Shown here piece after piece: positions 1-9,779 of a DNA stretch of 64,000 bases. Origin of the DNA: Rhizopus sp. PT2906 (Eukaryota > Mucoromycota > Mucoromycetes > Mucorales > Rhizopodaceae); the NCBI GenBank assembly GCA_025529335.1, contig JAMYHX010000038.1:62001-126000 (forward strand). Reading direction: 5' to 3'. Numbering within the stretch: the stretch's first letter is position 1; every line of letters starts with the position of its first letter. The notes under the pieces were generated by a model. The model saw only the letters and a program-made list of their open reading frames with translations. It made no database searches and was not told where the DNA came from. A program made the position numbers and the translations under genes.

Positions 1-242
1 ACAAGAACATAATTAGGAGATGCTTGGCTGGATCCCTAATGCTTTGAATGTTAACATAATAAGGAGAAATATTGTTTACTTACATAATAATGTCTTTCTG
101 CAGATATGATAGGCGTGACCAGAAACAGTATTAGAAATGCAATCAAGATCTGCACACAGTGTAGAATAACCTTGTAAATGCCAAGATAAGGCAAGTTCTC
201 AGGAAGATCGTAGTCTAAATCGAAATAATCCGCAGATATCAT
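1..242 (-). CDS. N-terminal part of a multi-pass membrane protein (runs off the left edge)
   Basis: Exon 1 runs from an ATG at 242 down to 84 and exon 2 from 35 to the window edge. The 48-base intron (36-83) has a GTAAGT donor and a TAG acceptor. The readable protein starts MISADYFDLDYDLPENLPY, then has one hydrophobic span at about residues 24-48, followed by ISAERHYY and, after the splice, GSSQASPNYVL. A polar N-terminus before a first span, then a short loop, suits a MARVEL-like four-span fungal membrane protein, but this is a guess from shape only. Most of the gene lies outside the window, so no function is assigned. Confidence 0.55.
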
Positions 243-881
243 AAAGAAAACATATGTTTATTAACAGACAGAGCGACATGATATTTAAATGTGTTTGTTT
301 GTTACAGTTGAGCCATATATGGGATGTTTTTTATATACCAAATTTGGGCTGTTTCTTTATTCTATATTAGTGATTTATAAACATGTCTAAACGTATCAAA
401 AGAAAGTCAACTTTGATAATAGAGGAATATATATGTAGATTGTGTCCTGAAATTGGAAAAAAATAGAATCCTGTAAAAGTCATTTAAATGACTTTCAGCC
501 TTTCTTTGGCTTATGTCTGTTGCCTGTTAACAATGAATTAATCATCCTCTTTTCAATTGATATCAATATTTATGAATAATAGATAATATAGTAAATCCTA
601 TGTTAATTGCATATCACTTTACTTTTGTATATTCTATTCATATGCGAATCACTTGGACTGTCAATTTGATTTAACCTAAAAGGAAAGTAACACAATGAAA
701 AACATCAATAAAAGGGAAACAAAATTTTTGTTTTGCCTTTTTCAATTTCATCCGCGGAAGCAGTAATAATACCTCGGAATGATTTATTTAGTTTCTAATT
801 TTTTTTTTATTAATAGACAGGAGAAAAACATGAATAAACCATACCCTTTTTTTTTCCTTCTTTCTCTTTCTTTTCTCCTAA
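243..881. other. Intergenic, divergent promoter space
   Basis: AT-rich DNA between two divergent genes. A CT-rich tract at about 849-880 sits directly before the PEX11 start codon, as at many genes in this window. No ORF or repeat of note was seen. Confidence 0.6.
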
Positions 882-1632
882 ATGCAGAATCAATTGATAT
901 CTAGTCACGTGCTTCCAACACCTTCACCACCACCAGAACCTGAAACAGACTTTAAAAATGAAAAGATAACACTGAAAAGAAAAAATTGGATAAAGATTGT
1001 CCAGAGACTATTAAAAGAGTTGGATGGAAGAGACAAGATGATGAAGACGATACAATATTTCATAAAGATCCTTTTACACTATAAACTCCTCCGAGCCAAA
1101 CACTGGTCAACGATGGCAAGTCAATTTTCAATGACAAGAAAGATACTTCGACTAGGCACAGCAGTTGGGCCCTTTCAGGAGATTGAGCCCAAGTTAAGCT
1201 ATCGTACGGCGATCTTGTTGAATGAGATCATTAATGGTGTGTCGGATGATATCTTTTGCTTTCATAAGCTTGGATTTGTCAGTACATCTATCGGCACACG
1301 TGCTGAAATAATATCAGCTTACTGTTGGTTTATTGGTATCCTGAATGATATTAAAGATCAAGTGCAGTCACTAAAAAAACTACAACGTAACAATGGAGAC
1401 AAGGACAAGATCTTTTTGGCAGAGATTTCAATCATCAAATTACTCATGGATGCCGTATTTTGTGGCAAGTATATCATTTTATTTAAAAAGTTCTGGGATA
1501 TTGATTCTATATATATACGTATTAGCATGCGATATCTATCATCCTTCTTATAGTGCTAGTGCTCAAGCTTGGTCAGGATTCTTTAGCGGGTTATTAGCAG
1601 GATATAAACTATGGATCAAGTTTTCCTTGTAA
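882..1632 (+). CDS. PEX11: Peroxisomal membrane protein PEX11 family
   Basis: Two exons, 882-1468 and 1554-1632, give 221 residues; the 85-base intron is GTATAT..TAG. PEX11 proteins bind and curve the peroxisomal membrane and drive peroxisome elongation and division. The family signature is visible at about residues 80-105: W-x-x-M-A-S-Q-F-S-M-T-R-K-I-L-R-L-G, matching the conserved amphipathic 'L-x-L-x-R-K-x-L-R-L-G' helix. Two hydrophobic stretches lie in the C-terminal half, and the second exon supplies the final span (WSGFFSGLLAGYKLW) typical of PEX11 C-termini. The N-terminus carries a proline-rich leader (PTPSPPPEPE) before the conserved part. Reading through without splicing stops early and loses the last span, which supports the intron. 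It could be a PEX11B or PEX11C paralogue; the subgroup cannot be decided here. Confidence 0.8.
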
Positions 1633-1723
1633 CATGAGGCTTTTCAATCATCGACAACTTTAATCTGGCCGCATTATCCACCATACCCTACCCCCATTTT
1701 TTATCATTACTTTTACATAACTA

Positions 1724-2340
1724 TTAATTATTTATAAATACCTCACTCGGTCGATCCAGATCTAATCCTTCTGCTGAATATTCTTGCCAGTTTTGCCAAC
1801 TCTCTGTGACTGGTCTAGGTACTGGACATGATGATATAAATGATAGAATAAAATAAATACATCCAATAATGAGATCTAGTATTCCTGTTGCTAGTAAAAA
1901 CTTATGACTGTTTGATATGACTACGCTTCCTAGGCTTCAACAAAAATAAGTAACAATACAAGATAATGAATGATTCTTACAGTATGAGGAGTAGACCCTT
2001 TCCTTTATGTGTCAAGGCAAGTCTACAATGATCTGAAATGATTCGAAATGATTTAATCTCTGTTAGACCAAGAATGATACCAGATAGAAAACTAAGATAA
2101 TAAGAAAGCAAGTAAAATAATAGCAAAATAAACTTACAATATATAAATACAAGTTAATATTTGAGATACATCTTTATGTTCTATAACCATCTTCATCATC
2201 GATGCTGCCATAGTGATAATATAAAGACATGTGTTGATAAAATTGAACCCAAGACAAACAATATTTTCAACTTTGGTCTTTGAAAACATTCGATAATTAA
2301 AAAGAAAAAGAAAAAAGACTTTTTGGTTGACTTTGTACAT
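1724..2340 (-). CDS. TVP15: TVP15-like COPI-associated Golgi membrane protein
   Basis: Three exons on the minus strand: 2340(or 2289)-2138, 2091-1981 and 1934-1724, with two introns of 46 bases. Starting at the ATG at 2289 (MFSKTKVENIVCLGFN) gives 157 residues, close to yeast Tvp15 (about 143); an upstream ATG at 2340 would add 17 mostly hydrophobic residues. There are four hydrophobic spans with the family pattern: first span FINTCLYIITMAAS, then LSGIILGLTEIKSF, then GKGLLLILLGSVVIS, then ILDLIIGCIYFILSFI, and a polar tail. The order 'ILGLTE..K...H...GKGLLLIxxG' matches the COPI-associated protein family (PF08507 from memory). Members sit in the late Golgi and act in vesicle transport. The gene is convergent with PEX11. 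Confidence 0.75.
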
Positions 2341-3012
2341 GTTGTCATTTGTTTTGCTATTTTCTTTATTTAGTTATTTACTTCAGGCACCAACTTTTAA
2401 TTATCCGCCGAGACACTTGCCCCTTTTTTTTTCTTTTACTAGTGTGCGTTTGTTAAAATGTATTGTATTTCAATTTAGGATAAAAGGGAGAGAGAGAGAG
2501 AGATGAAAGAACATCGGTTATTTTAGGATAACTACTCATTTATATCTATTAAACCGTTCGATTTGAATATGTATAAAAAAAGAACAAAAAAGTTCGCTGA
2601 TTAAAAAATCATGTTTGGAACGATAATGAGTAATGTAAAGCCGTGTAACAGGTCAAAAGCCTAGACGTGGCATATAGAAAACTTACTATGAGTATCATGA
2701 TCCATCAAAGGAGAACTAGATGGTATATGAAATCCTGATCAATTGTTGTCATCAGCTTAAATAATGAATGAATGAGTAGCAGTTTGTCTTTTTTTTTCTT
2801 TTTTTCTTTTCATTAGAGAAAATAAGCTTTCAATCTTAAACAGAAGAACGGTTTATTATTCATTTGACATGAGTTTACCAGATATACTGAAAGGGCCACT
2901 TGCAACTAGGGTACAGTAATAAATATCACTATAAATACCCTTTGTATGAAAAAGAGATGGCAGATAAAGAGCTTCTACAATGATACTTATTATTTCTATA
3001 CAGTAAAGATAA
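2341..3012. other. Intergenic
   Basis: AT-rich with homopolymer T runs and an AG microsatellite (about 2489-2504). No coding signal was found before the Fanzor relic that begins near 3040. Confidence 0.5.
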
Positions 3013-3039
3013 ATGGCTAACGCTATGGCGCCATTAAAT

Positions 3040-3313
3040 TACTCTATATATATATCCTTGAAACGTCGTGGAACTGCTGGTGATTTTATAGAGGTCACCA
3101 TTGACGAATATCTGTCTTTGCGAAATATGCTCAAAATGCTCGACAAAAAAAGAATCAAAGACATTACCAACCATTCCTGGCCACAGTGTGCTCAAATGCG
3201 ACAGTTGCAACACACTGTGACAAAGAGATATTAATGCAGCAATCAACCTCATGCATATAGCAACATCTGGCATGGTCAAGGAAGTCCCCCTGATTGTCTT
3301 TAAAAGATCATAA
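3040..3313 (+). pseudogene. Relic of the C-terminal part of a Fanzor (TnpB-like) nuclease
   Basis: Two reading frames together spell the end of a Fanzor/IS605 OrfB-type protein. From about 3060 to 3110, in the frame of the ATG at 3013, the sequence reads LKRRGTAGDFIEVTIDEY, like the region just before the zinc ribbon. The match then moves to the +2 frame: C-S-K-C at 3128-3139 and KCDSCNTL with its C-x-x-C at 3197-3208, followed by a TGA at 3218 and QRDINAAINLMHIATSG, ending in TAA at 3311. In the family the residue at the TGA is normally Trp, in 'W-x-R-D-x-N-A-A'. So there are a frameshift near 3110 and a nonsense change. The upstream RuvC portion is not recognisable, so only about 90 codons remain. 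The zinc ribbon pair plus R-D-x-N-A-A is a strong signature. Confidence 0.65.
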
Positions 3314-3738
3314 ATAATTGCCGTACTAAACACGATTCGCCTTCAGGGATTTTAGAATTTTTACAGATATGAAGTTTACAATCTTATGTTAATCATCTTG
3401 TTAATATTTTTTAGTCGTCTCATTTTTATTTATTCAACTTGTCTTATGGCTTAGGTTAAAAACATGTAAAGACCTTGTTAATCATTACGTCAAGCTCTCT
3501 TTCTTTTGAAATTACTTTTTGAATTATACTCTATGCAAAAGAAAAAACAGAGAGCCATCTTATATTATGACAAGCATTACGTATTGTTAATTAGATGACT
3601 TTATTTTTATATTAAGAATATATATACCTTGCGGTCAAAAATGGTTGAAAAATTCAGTCTCAAAGGAGTACGACACGTGTAACAGACATTTCTACCTTTC
3701 TTTTCCTTTTTTCTTCCTTTTTTTTTTTTTCTGTATCA
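3314..3738. other. Intergenic
   Basis: No feature was found except the long CT-rich tract at about 3690-3732 that leads into the next ATG. Confidence 0.5.
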
Positions 3739-4008
3739 ATGCAGCCTACACATAAACATCATCGATCCATGCCATCGCTTTCGTTCTCGATATCGAGTAC
3801 AAGTCATCAATCGTCACCAGGTACATCAATACATCATAAACGACACTCAGAGACGATATCTGTTAAGCGATGGGATGATTCTCAGTTAGAAATGGATTTG
3901 GCTGAAGACATGGATGATAAAAAGCAACCTTTAGTGTCCAGAATGAAGTACAAGCTCTCTCGATATAGACATGAATTCAAAAAAATGGCTACTTGGTTAT
4001 CCTCTTGA
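3739..4008 (+). CDS. Small hypothetical basic protein
   Basis: A single exon gives 89 residues starting MQPTHKHHRSMPSLSFSISS. The first half is rich in Ser and His and probably disordered. The middle has a charged stretch (DLAEDMDDKKQPLVSR), and the end is basic and helical (MKYKLSRYRHEFKKMATW). The start is preceded by a long pyrimidine tract, the same context as recognised genes in this window. I do not recognise the family. The stop at 4006-4008 lies 40 bases from the stop of the convergent dienoyl-CoA reductase. It could be a real small gene or a chance ORF. Confidence 0.45.
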   Translation: MQPTHKHHRSMPSLSFSISSTSHQSSPGTSIHHKRHSETISVKRWDDSQLEMDLAEDMDDKKQPLVSRMKYKLSRYRHEFKKMATWLSS

Positions 4009-4048
4009 CATATATCTTTTGCATACATAATACATTATTTTATTATTT

Positions 4049-5252
4049 TTAAAGCTTGAAGCTAGGTGGGTCAAGGACAATGTCGGGATAATTTGGATAA
4101 GCTGGATTCAACCAAGCACCGCCTATTTTTTTTTAAAAAAAAAAAAAAAAAAAATAATTGATAAATCATGTCTTTCATACCCCGCGTATAAACTTACCAT
4201 CTACAACCAAGACAACACCGGAGATGTAGCTTGCTGCTTCCGAGAATAAAAATACGGTGGATTGAGCAATGTCTTGCACAGTTCCCATACGTTGTAGAGG
4301 AACACCCCTCAAATCAAATGCAGGACCTAGTTTTTCCATACCGACTGTTGAAGCCTGAAGACCATGTTTAATGTTTGTTTCTCTCTTTTTTTTTGATTTG
4401 TACTTACAATAGGACCGGGAGCAATACCATTCACGCCTAATAGAAAATAAGTATATAATTAAAAAGTCAACAAGACCAAACTTACGAACACCATGTGGTC
4501 CTAATTCAACAGCCCAATGCTTAGTCAAAGCCTAACAAAGAGATAAGTCATGTATACTAACAAAAGGGTCTACTTACATCAATGGCTGACTTGGCTGCAC
4601 CTGCGTGTTGTTGGAAAGGTGTACCTGTGTAATGTAATGTGGCAGATACGTTGATAATTGATCCCTTGGACTTTTTCAAATGTTCGACAGCAGCCTTGGT
4701 CAAATTGAACGTGCCTTTTAAACTGTGAGTCAAGTCCTTTGTTATTCTCTAATATCTTACCGAGTAAATCAATTTCAATTACAGTACGGAAAGCATTATA
4801 AGACAAGTCTCTAAAGGGAGCCAAAAAATTACCAGCAGCACCATTGATCAATAAATCCAGACGACCGAAACGAGCCACGGTTTCCTTGACAACTCGTTCT
4901 GCATCTGCTGGGTTACGAACATCGCCTGCGATAGCACTAAGAGGGTGTTTTAATTATGTCGTATAAAAACCCGGTCTATATTCTTTACATGATCTCTCCT
5001 CCTGTCTTTGCACTCATTTCCTTGGCTGCCTTTTCTAACTTGTCTTTGCTAAAAAAAAAAAAAAAAAAAGTGTTGGTGATTACGTAAATGACAAAAAGAG
5101 TGTGAAATGTACCTTCTGGAAAAGATGACAGCTTTGGCCCCATGTCTTACAACTGCTTCAGTCATGGCTCTACAAATACCGCTTCCACCACCTGAACATA
5201 ATAACACTTTTCCCTTGAACAAGTTGTCTTTGAAAATTTCGGTGGTCTCCAT
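4049..5252 (-). CDS. SPS19: Peroxisomal 2,4-dienoyl-CoA reductase (SDR family)
   Basis: Eight exons: 5252-5113, 5048-4989, 4936-4761, 4714-4578, 4531-4486, 4436-4408, 4354-4198, 4122-4049, giving 272 residues. The enzyme reduces 2,4-dienoyl-CoA with NADPH so that polyunsaturated fatty acids can enter beta-oxidation. The N-terminus has a Rossmann loop SGGGSGICRAM (G-x-G-x-x-x-G type). It is followed by LDLLINGAAGNFLAP (the N-A-A-G motif). The diagnostic family motifs INVSATLHYTGTPFQ and ALTKHWAVELGPHGVR (active Lys) and VNGIAPGPI are all present. As in DECR2/Sps19, the classical SDR Tyr-x-x-x-Lys is replaced, with the catalytic Lys in the A-A-K-S-A-I-D region. The protein ends in SFKL, which only weakly resembles a peroxisomal PTS1 (canonical SKL). 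The first ATG in a plausible context at 5252 was chosen. Confidence 0.85.
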
Positions 5253-5609
5253 ATTGAATGAAAATAAGTAAAAAAGGGGGAAGAGAGCATTGTGATATAA
5301 ATATGCAGCACACACGCGGAGATTCAAGGGTAACATGTCTCATCTTTTTTTAACCTTGTAAGGAAAAAATTCTTTCATGTCATTATATTCCTTTAGTCAT
5401 CTAGGAAAAAAAAAATAATAATAATAATTTGATGTGGAACAAGACAGACAGAATAAGATGAGCCTAATAAGTCCATTCTCATTAAAAATAAAAGAAAGTA
5501 ACTAGAATAGTTTATTTTTACTGTATTTCATGTCCAATTGCATAGAAATATATAAAAAAAACAACTGTCACGAGTCAAGGGTTTACTTTTCTCTCTCTCT
5601 TATACATTC
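5253..5609. other. Intergenic, bidirectional promoter space
   Basis: Separates the divergent dienoyl-CoA reductase and the small 62-residue gene. It holds A-runs and an ATA repeat at about 5414-5430, and a CT tract just before the ATG at 5610. Confidence 0.5.
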
Positions 5610-5843
5610 ATGTCATTAGCCAGTTTCTATACCAAAACATTTGGCCTTGGTGCCATCATTGGCGCAAGTATGGAAGTTTTGTTAATAAAAAGCAATTACT
5701 GTGAGTATTTGTCATTTAAAGTTTTCAGTTAATTAATCTTTAAAGACCAAATGTTGGCTGCTGCAGAAGCTAAGCAAAAACGAAAACAACTTTTAGAAGA
5801 ACAAGAGGCGAAAGAACGAATGACACGACTGACAAGTCAATAA
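5610..5843 (+). CDS. Small single-span protein with charged tail, 62 residues
   Basis: Too short to show as one ORF. Exon 1 is 5610-5700, the 45-base intron is GTGAGT..AAAG, and exon 2 is 5746-5843. The protein starts MSLASFYTKTFGLGAIIGAS, a glycine-rich hydrophobic segment at about residues 9-27, then ILIKSNYYQML-like sequence (MEVLLIKSNYYQMLAAAEAK). It ends in a highly charged helix (KQKRKQLLEEQEAKERM). This layout, a short N-terminal membrane anchor followed by a charged coiled helix, is common among small mitochondrial inner-membrane proteins, but I do not recognise the family. A pyrimidine tract precedes the ATG, and the splice restores a clean frame. Confidence 0.6.
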
Positions 5844-5977
5844 TGTTCAACCATGGAAACGGAGAAAGATAAACTGTTTTTTTTTCAGAAAAAACAAAAA
5901 AAAAAACTAAACATTTTCATGCAGTTCTTTATTTGGTAAAGGTTTTCTTTTTTCTTTCTTTTTTTTATATATTTTCA

Positions 5978-7896
5978 ATGGGTGCAGCATTAAGTTGTAT
6001 TGCTTTACCTGCTTTAAGCTCAGTGGGAACATGGCTTGCAAGTTGTTTTTCAGCAGCAGCTTGTTCACTTGCATTTAAAAGGTGAATTCAGGGATATGAA
6101 TCGACAATGTGTGGACTCATTGAGCATATAAATAGCTGTAACTGTAATAATTCTATAGCAACTCGTATAGGCTATGCAGTAAGCACACATATATTTAACA
6201 TTCTTAAAGACTAAAAAAAACCCCCCTCCCATAAACATGTGTCCTTAGATCATTTTTCTGTTTAATTCCATAGTAAGATTCATTTTCTTTTTAATATTTT
6301 AACTAATGTCAAACAGCTCGCATGGCTCATGTTATCTAATTGGGCAGTCAAAAAACTAGAACACCTTACTTTGGATTATATGAAATTTGATTGTAAAGAA
6401 GGTAGTTGCTATGGTGTTATTGGAGTAAGTCATAAGAACATTAAAAGAAACACACACAGCACTCACCTATACACAGGTTCATCGAGTATCCTTTGCCTTG
6501 GTCTTGTTCCATGCTATCCTTGGTTGCTTATTGATCGGTGTACATGACAGTAGACAAAAGAGAGCAGCGATTCAGAATGGATGGTGGGGACCCAAGATCC
6601 TGGCTTGGATCATCTTGGTCGTCGTCTCATTCTTTATCCCAAGCGGCTTCTTCATGGTCTGGGGGAACTATTTTGCCTTATTTGGTGCAGCTGTGTTCAT
6701 TCTCTTCGGTCTTGTTCTGCTAGTCGATTTTGCTCACAGCTGGACGGAAAAATGCATGGAAAAATACGAATATGAAGGATCGAATCTATGGAAGAACATA
6801 TTGATTGGTATACAAATTAACTCAAGGATTACGAAAAAGAAACTCATCTTGTCTATAGGTGGAACATTACTCATGTTTGCTGGAGCAATCACGTTGACAG
6901 GCATTATGTACGGCTACTTTGCTACGAACGGTTGTTCCCTAAACCAGTTCTTTGTCACGCTCAATATGATCCTTTGTTTACTTGTCACAGTCGTCTGTAT
7001 ATCACCCAAGATACAAGAAGCCAACCCAAGATCAGGACTGTCTCAGGCATCCATCGTCGTCATCTATTGTACCTATCTCGTTCTGTCTGCTGTGGCCAAT
7101 GAACCTAATGATAAGGAATGTAATCCCTTGCGTAAATCGATTGGCCCACAAACAACGTCCGTTGTCTTGGGTGCCGTCTTTACGTTTTTGGCAGTCGCTT
7201 ATTCTACAAGTCGTGCAGCCACTCAAGGTGGAGCATTTATCAGGAAAAGTTCGGGTAAACCCAAGTTAGGGGACAATGAACCTTTAGATACAGCCAGTGC
7301 CGTTCCTCTTTTACCAAACCAAGTAGAGGCAGGCGTCAAACGAATGAGTGCTCAAGGTTATGATCGAGAGCATTTGATTGCTGCTGTTGAAGCAGGGTAT
7401 GTTGCTGAGTATCATTTATGTATACTATATATGCTTAATCCTATTATATATAGTGCACTACCACGATCTGTTCTTTATGAAGATGAAGAGGATGAAGAGT
7501 TTGATAATAGTGATGATAAAGATGACGAGAAATATGGATCGTTATATAATTATTCATTCTTCCATTTCGTATTTGCAATCGCTGCAATGTACATTTCTAT
7601 GGTCTTGACAAACTGGTAAAGTTTAAACCTTTATGTACGAAGCCAATCATAACAATCATACTAGGAATACGATTCGATTTGAGGATACATTAGGAAGTGA
7701 TGGTGGTGACCTTGTTCGTATCGGACAGAGTTACACGGCTGTTTGGGTTAAGGTTGTGTCGGGATGGATATGCCACTTGATTTACATATGGTCACTAGTG
7801 GCACCTGTGTTAATGCCTGATAGATTTGCTGTAAGTTTTATTTATTTATTGTGAATGACATGACTAAAAAAAAAAAATGAATGATAGGAATATTGA
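5978..7896 (+). CDS. TMS1: Serine incorporator (SERINC/TMS1) membrane protein
   Basis: Eight exons: 5978-6081, 6136-6178, 6249-6272, 6317-6424, 6477-7396, 7454-7615, 7665-7830, 7888-7896, giving 511 residues. SERINC/Tms1 proteins are ten-span membrane proteins, originally linked to serine incorporation into phospholipids and now regarded as lipid scramblase-like. The protein starts MGAALSCIALPALSSVGTWL followed by the small-residue and cysteine-rich segment (CFSAAACSLAFKSCNC) typical of the family. Later come FHAILGCLLIGVHDSR, FALFGAAVFILFGLVLLVDF, HSWTEKC and CISPKIQEANPRSGLSQAS, all SERINC hallmarks. The C-terminus has ISMVLTNW and WVKVVSGWICHLIYIWSLVAP. An acidic cytosolic insert (EDEEDEEFDNSDDKDDE) lies before the last spans. 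A last exon of nine bases encodes only Glu-Tyr-stop. Many hydrophobic spans fit a vacuolar, Golgi or plasma membrane location. Confidence 0.9.
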
Positions 7897-8142
7897 ATGC
7901 TTTTACGTATTCTTTATGTACACTATTATTAAAATGACATGAATCGAACTTACGATATGAAAATAAGGAGAAGTAAAATATGAATTGTACTACTTCTCCT
8001 TTTTTTTTTTACTTTTAAACTGGTTGTGTATTCCACTTCTCTCTCACTCACACACACTGTTTCTCCTTGGATATCATCCCAACTATTTGCCCCTTCTTTT
8101 TTTTTCTCTCTTTTTCTTTTTTCTTTTCTTTTATATAAAAAG

Positions 8143-8428
8143 ATGAAAGAAAACATGTCAAAACAAACTATTTCAGAAACAAAATTACGAAAACTATTAG
8201 AACTCAATCAGAAACTAAAAGAGCAGTTGGATATTTCTCGTGTTCCTATCTCAGAAGCCAGTCGATCGTAAGTAAGTTCTTTGGTAAAACGTTTACCTGA
8301 CCTGTGTTATTAGATTGATTGAATACTGTCAGTCGACTCAAGATATGATGATTCCCTCAATATGGGGAAGTAAAAACCCTGATCCATTTACTGAACCAAC
8401 TGCTGGATGTGGTTGTAGCTTGATGTAA
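8143..8428 (+). CDS. Heterotrimeric G-protein gamma subunit
   Basis: Exons 8143-8267 and 8314-8428 give 79 residues, or 75 if translation starts at the second ATG (8155). G-gamma forms a tight dimer with G-beta and anchors it to the plasma membrane. The N-terminal two thirds is one coiled-coil helix (ETKLRKLLELNQKLKEQLD). The core is SRSLIEYCQSTQDMMIPSIW, with the N-P-D-P-F motif (KNPDPFTEP) seen in gamma subunits. The protein ends CGCSLM, where CSLM is a C-a-a-X box for prenylation (Met at the end favours farnesyl), with an adjacent Cys available for palmitoylation as in fungal Ste18. All key features are intact. Length and ending match fungal gamma subunits. Confidence 0.88.
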
Positions 8429-9779
8429 TTTTGTATTTAATTCATTATTAAAACACTGTATTTTTTTATATATATATTTTGCAGCATATTTTAAGGGAGT
8501 AAAAAAAAAAAAAAAGTCAGACTGTTCTTTTAACCGTTTAACGCAAAGAAATGAAAGAGAAAAAGAGAGGAAGAGAGCGACCCATGTGTGTGTTACTGGT
8601 CCTTAAAACCCGTTTCTTCCCTATTTTTAATGATCCATGTATGAGTTTGTTTTGAACTTGTTCGAAACTGTTAGTCTCTAAGTATTTCGCAGTTTTAAAT
8701 CACAGGTCTATTGTCATTGTCTTTAATTTTGGCATTAGCCTCTCTTGTTGATATGCCACATGTAAACTATGATATTCGAAAAGGTATCAACAAGTCTGAT
8801 AATACTGTCAAGGGGAGATGCTTACTTGAGTTGACATGTACATTGTTGCTTATAGGTTACAATGCGCAATGAAGTTTACAAATTCGCAATGATCAAAGCC
8901 GTCTTCGTATCAAAGGATGTACCACTTTTTATTCACCAACACTTTTATGCTTGTTCATTTTTTATATCGTTTTTCTTTTCTTTTGTTGTTTTTTCCTACA
9001 AGCAAGAATTCAGGACAAGACTTTCATGCTTCTCAGGTACACGACCCTGGAGGATCAAGAATGCGTTTCTTTACTTTTCTTGTACAAGATTGATTCCAAG
9101 ACTATGCAGATTGATGTTCAAGCGTTCTAGAGACTTGTTCAGCAATATGAAAGATTGATAATGAGTTAAGTTTATGGTACACAGTCATCTTGTCACCCAT
9201 TATGATTTTGAAGTAAATTAACTGAATAACAATATTAGTATTGCATAAGAAAATTGAAATGGATAAGTGTATTTATTGTTCCATGATGTGATATAATCAC
9301 TAAAAGAACACTTGAGGACAAATATCATTATCAAGTCATTAAATGACTAGCACTGGTAAGAAGAAGCTTTATTATCAGCATGATTTTACATGTAATAGAG
9401 ACAAGTTACAGGTACATAATATTAGTTGACGAACTTTTTAGTGTACAGGCGTATTCAGCTTGACTTGAGACAGATTGTTTGATGTAGATTACTTTTTGGC
9501 ACAGACTTGTTTGTATTGGCCATAGTGATGATTTTGATCTGTAAGCTTCAGAAAGTGAGACAGATGCCACTGTTTTGAAATCAGAGCCAACTCTAAGCAG
9601 ATTCCATTATTCTTCCAGTTCTTCCATTTCGTGATTGTATGCATAAAGTTTTATTGTTTACTTCTTTGACTGATCTACTCAAAAACTGCCTGTTAGTATT
9701 TTACAATCACATTTATATTTTCAAGATCAAACCTTGCTTTAAGCCATATGTTCATCCATTTGTTGTTATCCAAGATTAC
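8429..9779. other. Gene-poor stretch with decayed coding traces
   Basis: Several short open stretches exist but none can be joined into a convincing gene. At about 8703-8790 a hydrophobic reading (LLSLSLILALASLVDMPHVN) is followed by a GTATCAAC..TATAG intron-like segment and then a stop. An ORF at 8862-9158 has no recognisable domain. An approximately 230-base stretch near 9430-9660 reads weakly on the minus strand with an internal stop. These look like remnants of genes or repeats; no function is assigned. Confidence 0.4.

Noticed and set aside
3034..3333. Minus-strand ORF over the Fanzor relic
   Set aside because: It begins with GTG, has no recognisable domain, and lies antisense to the clear zinc-ribbon reading on the plus strand.
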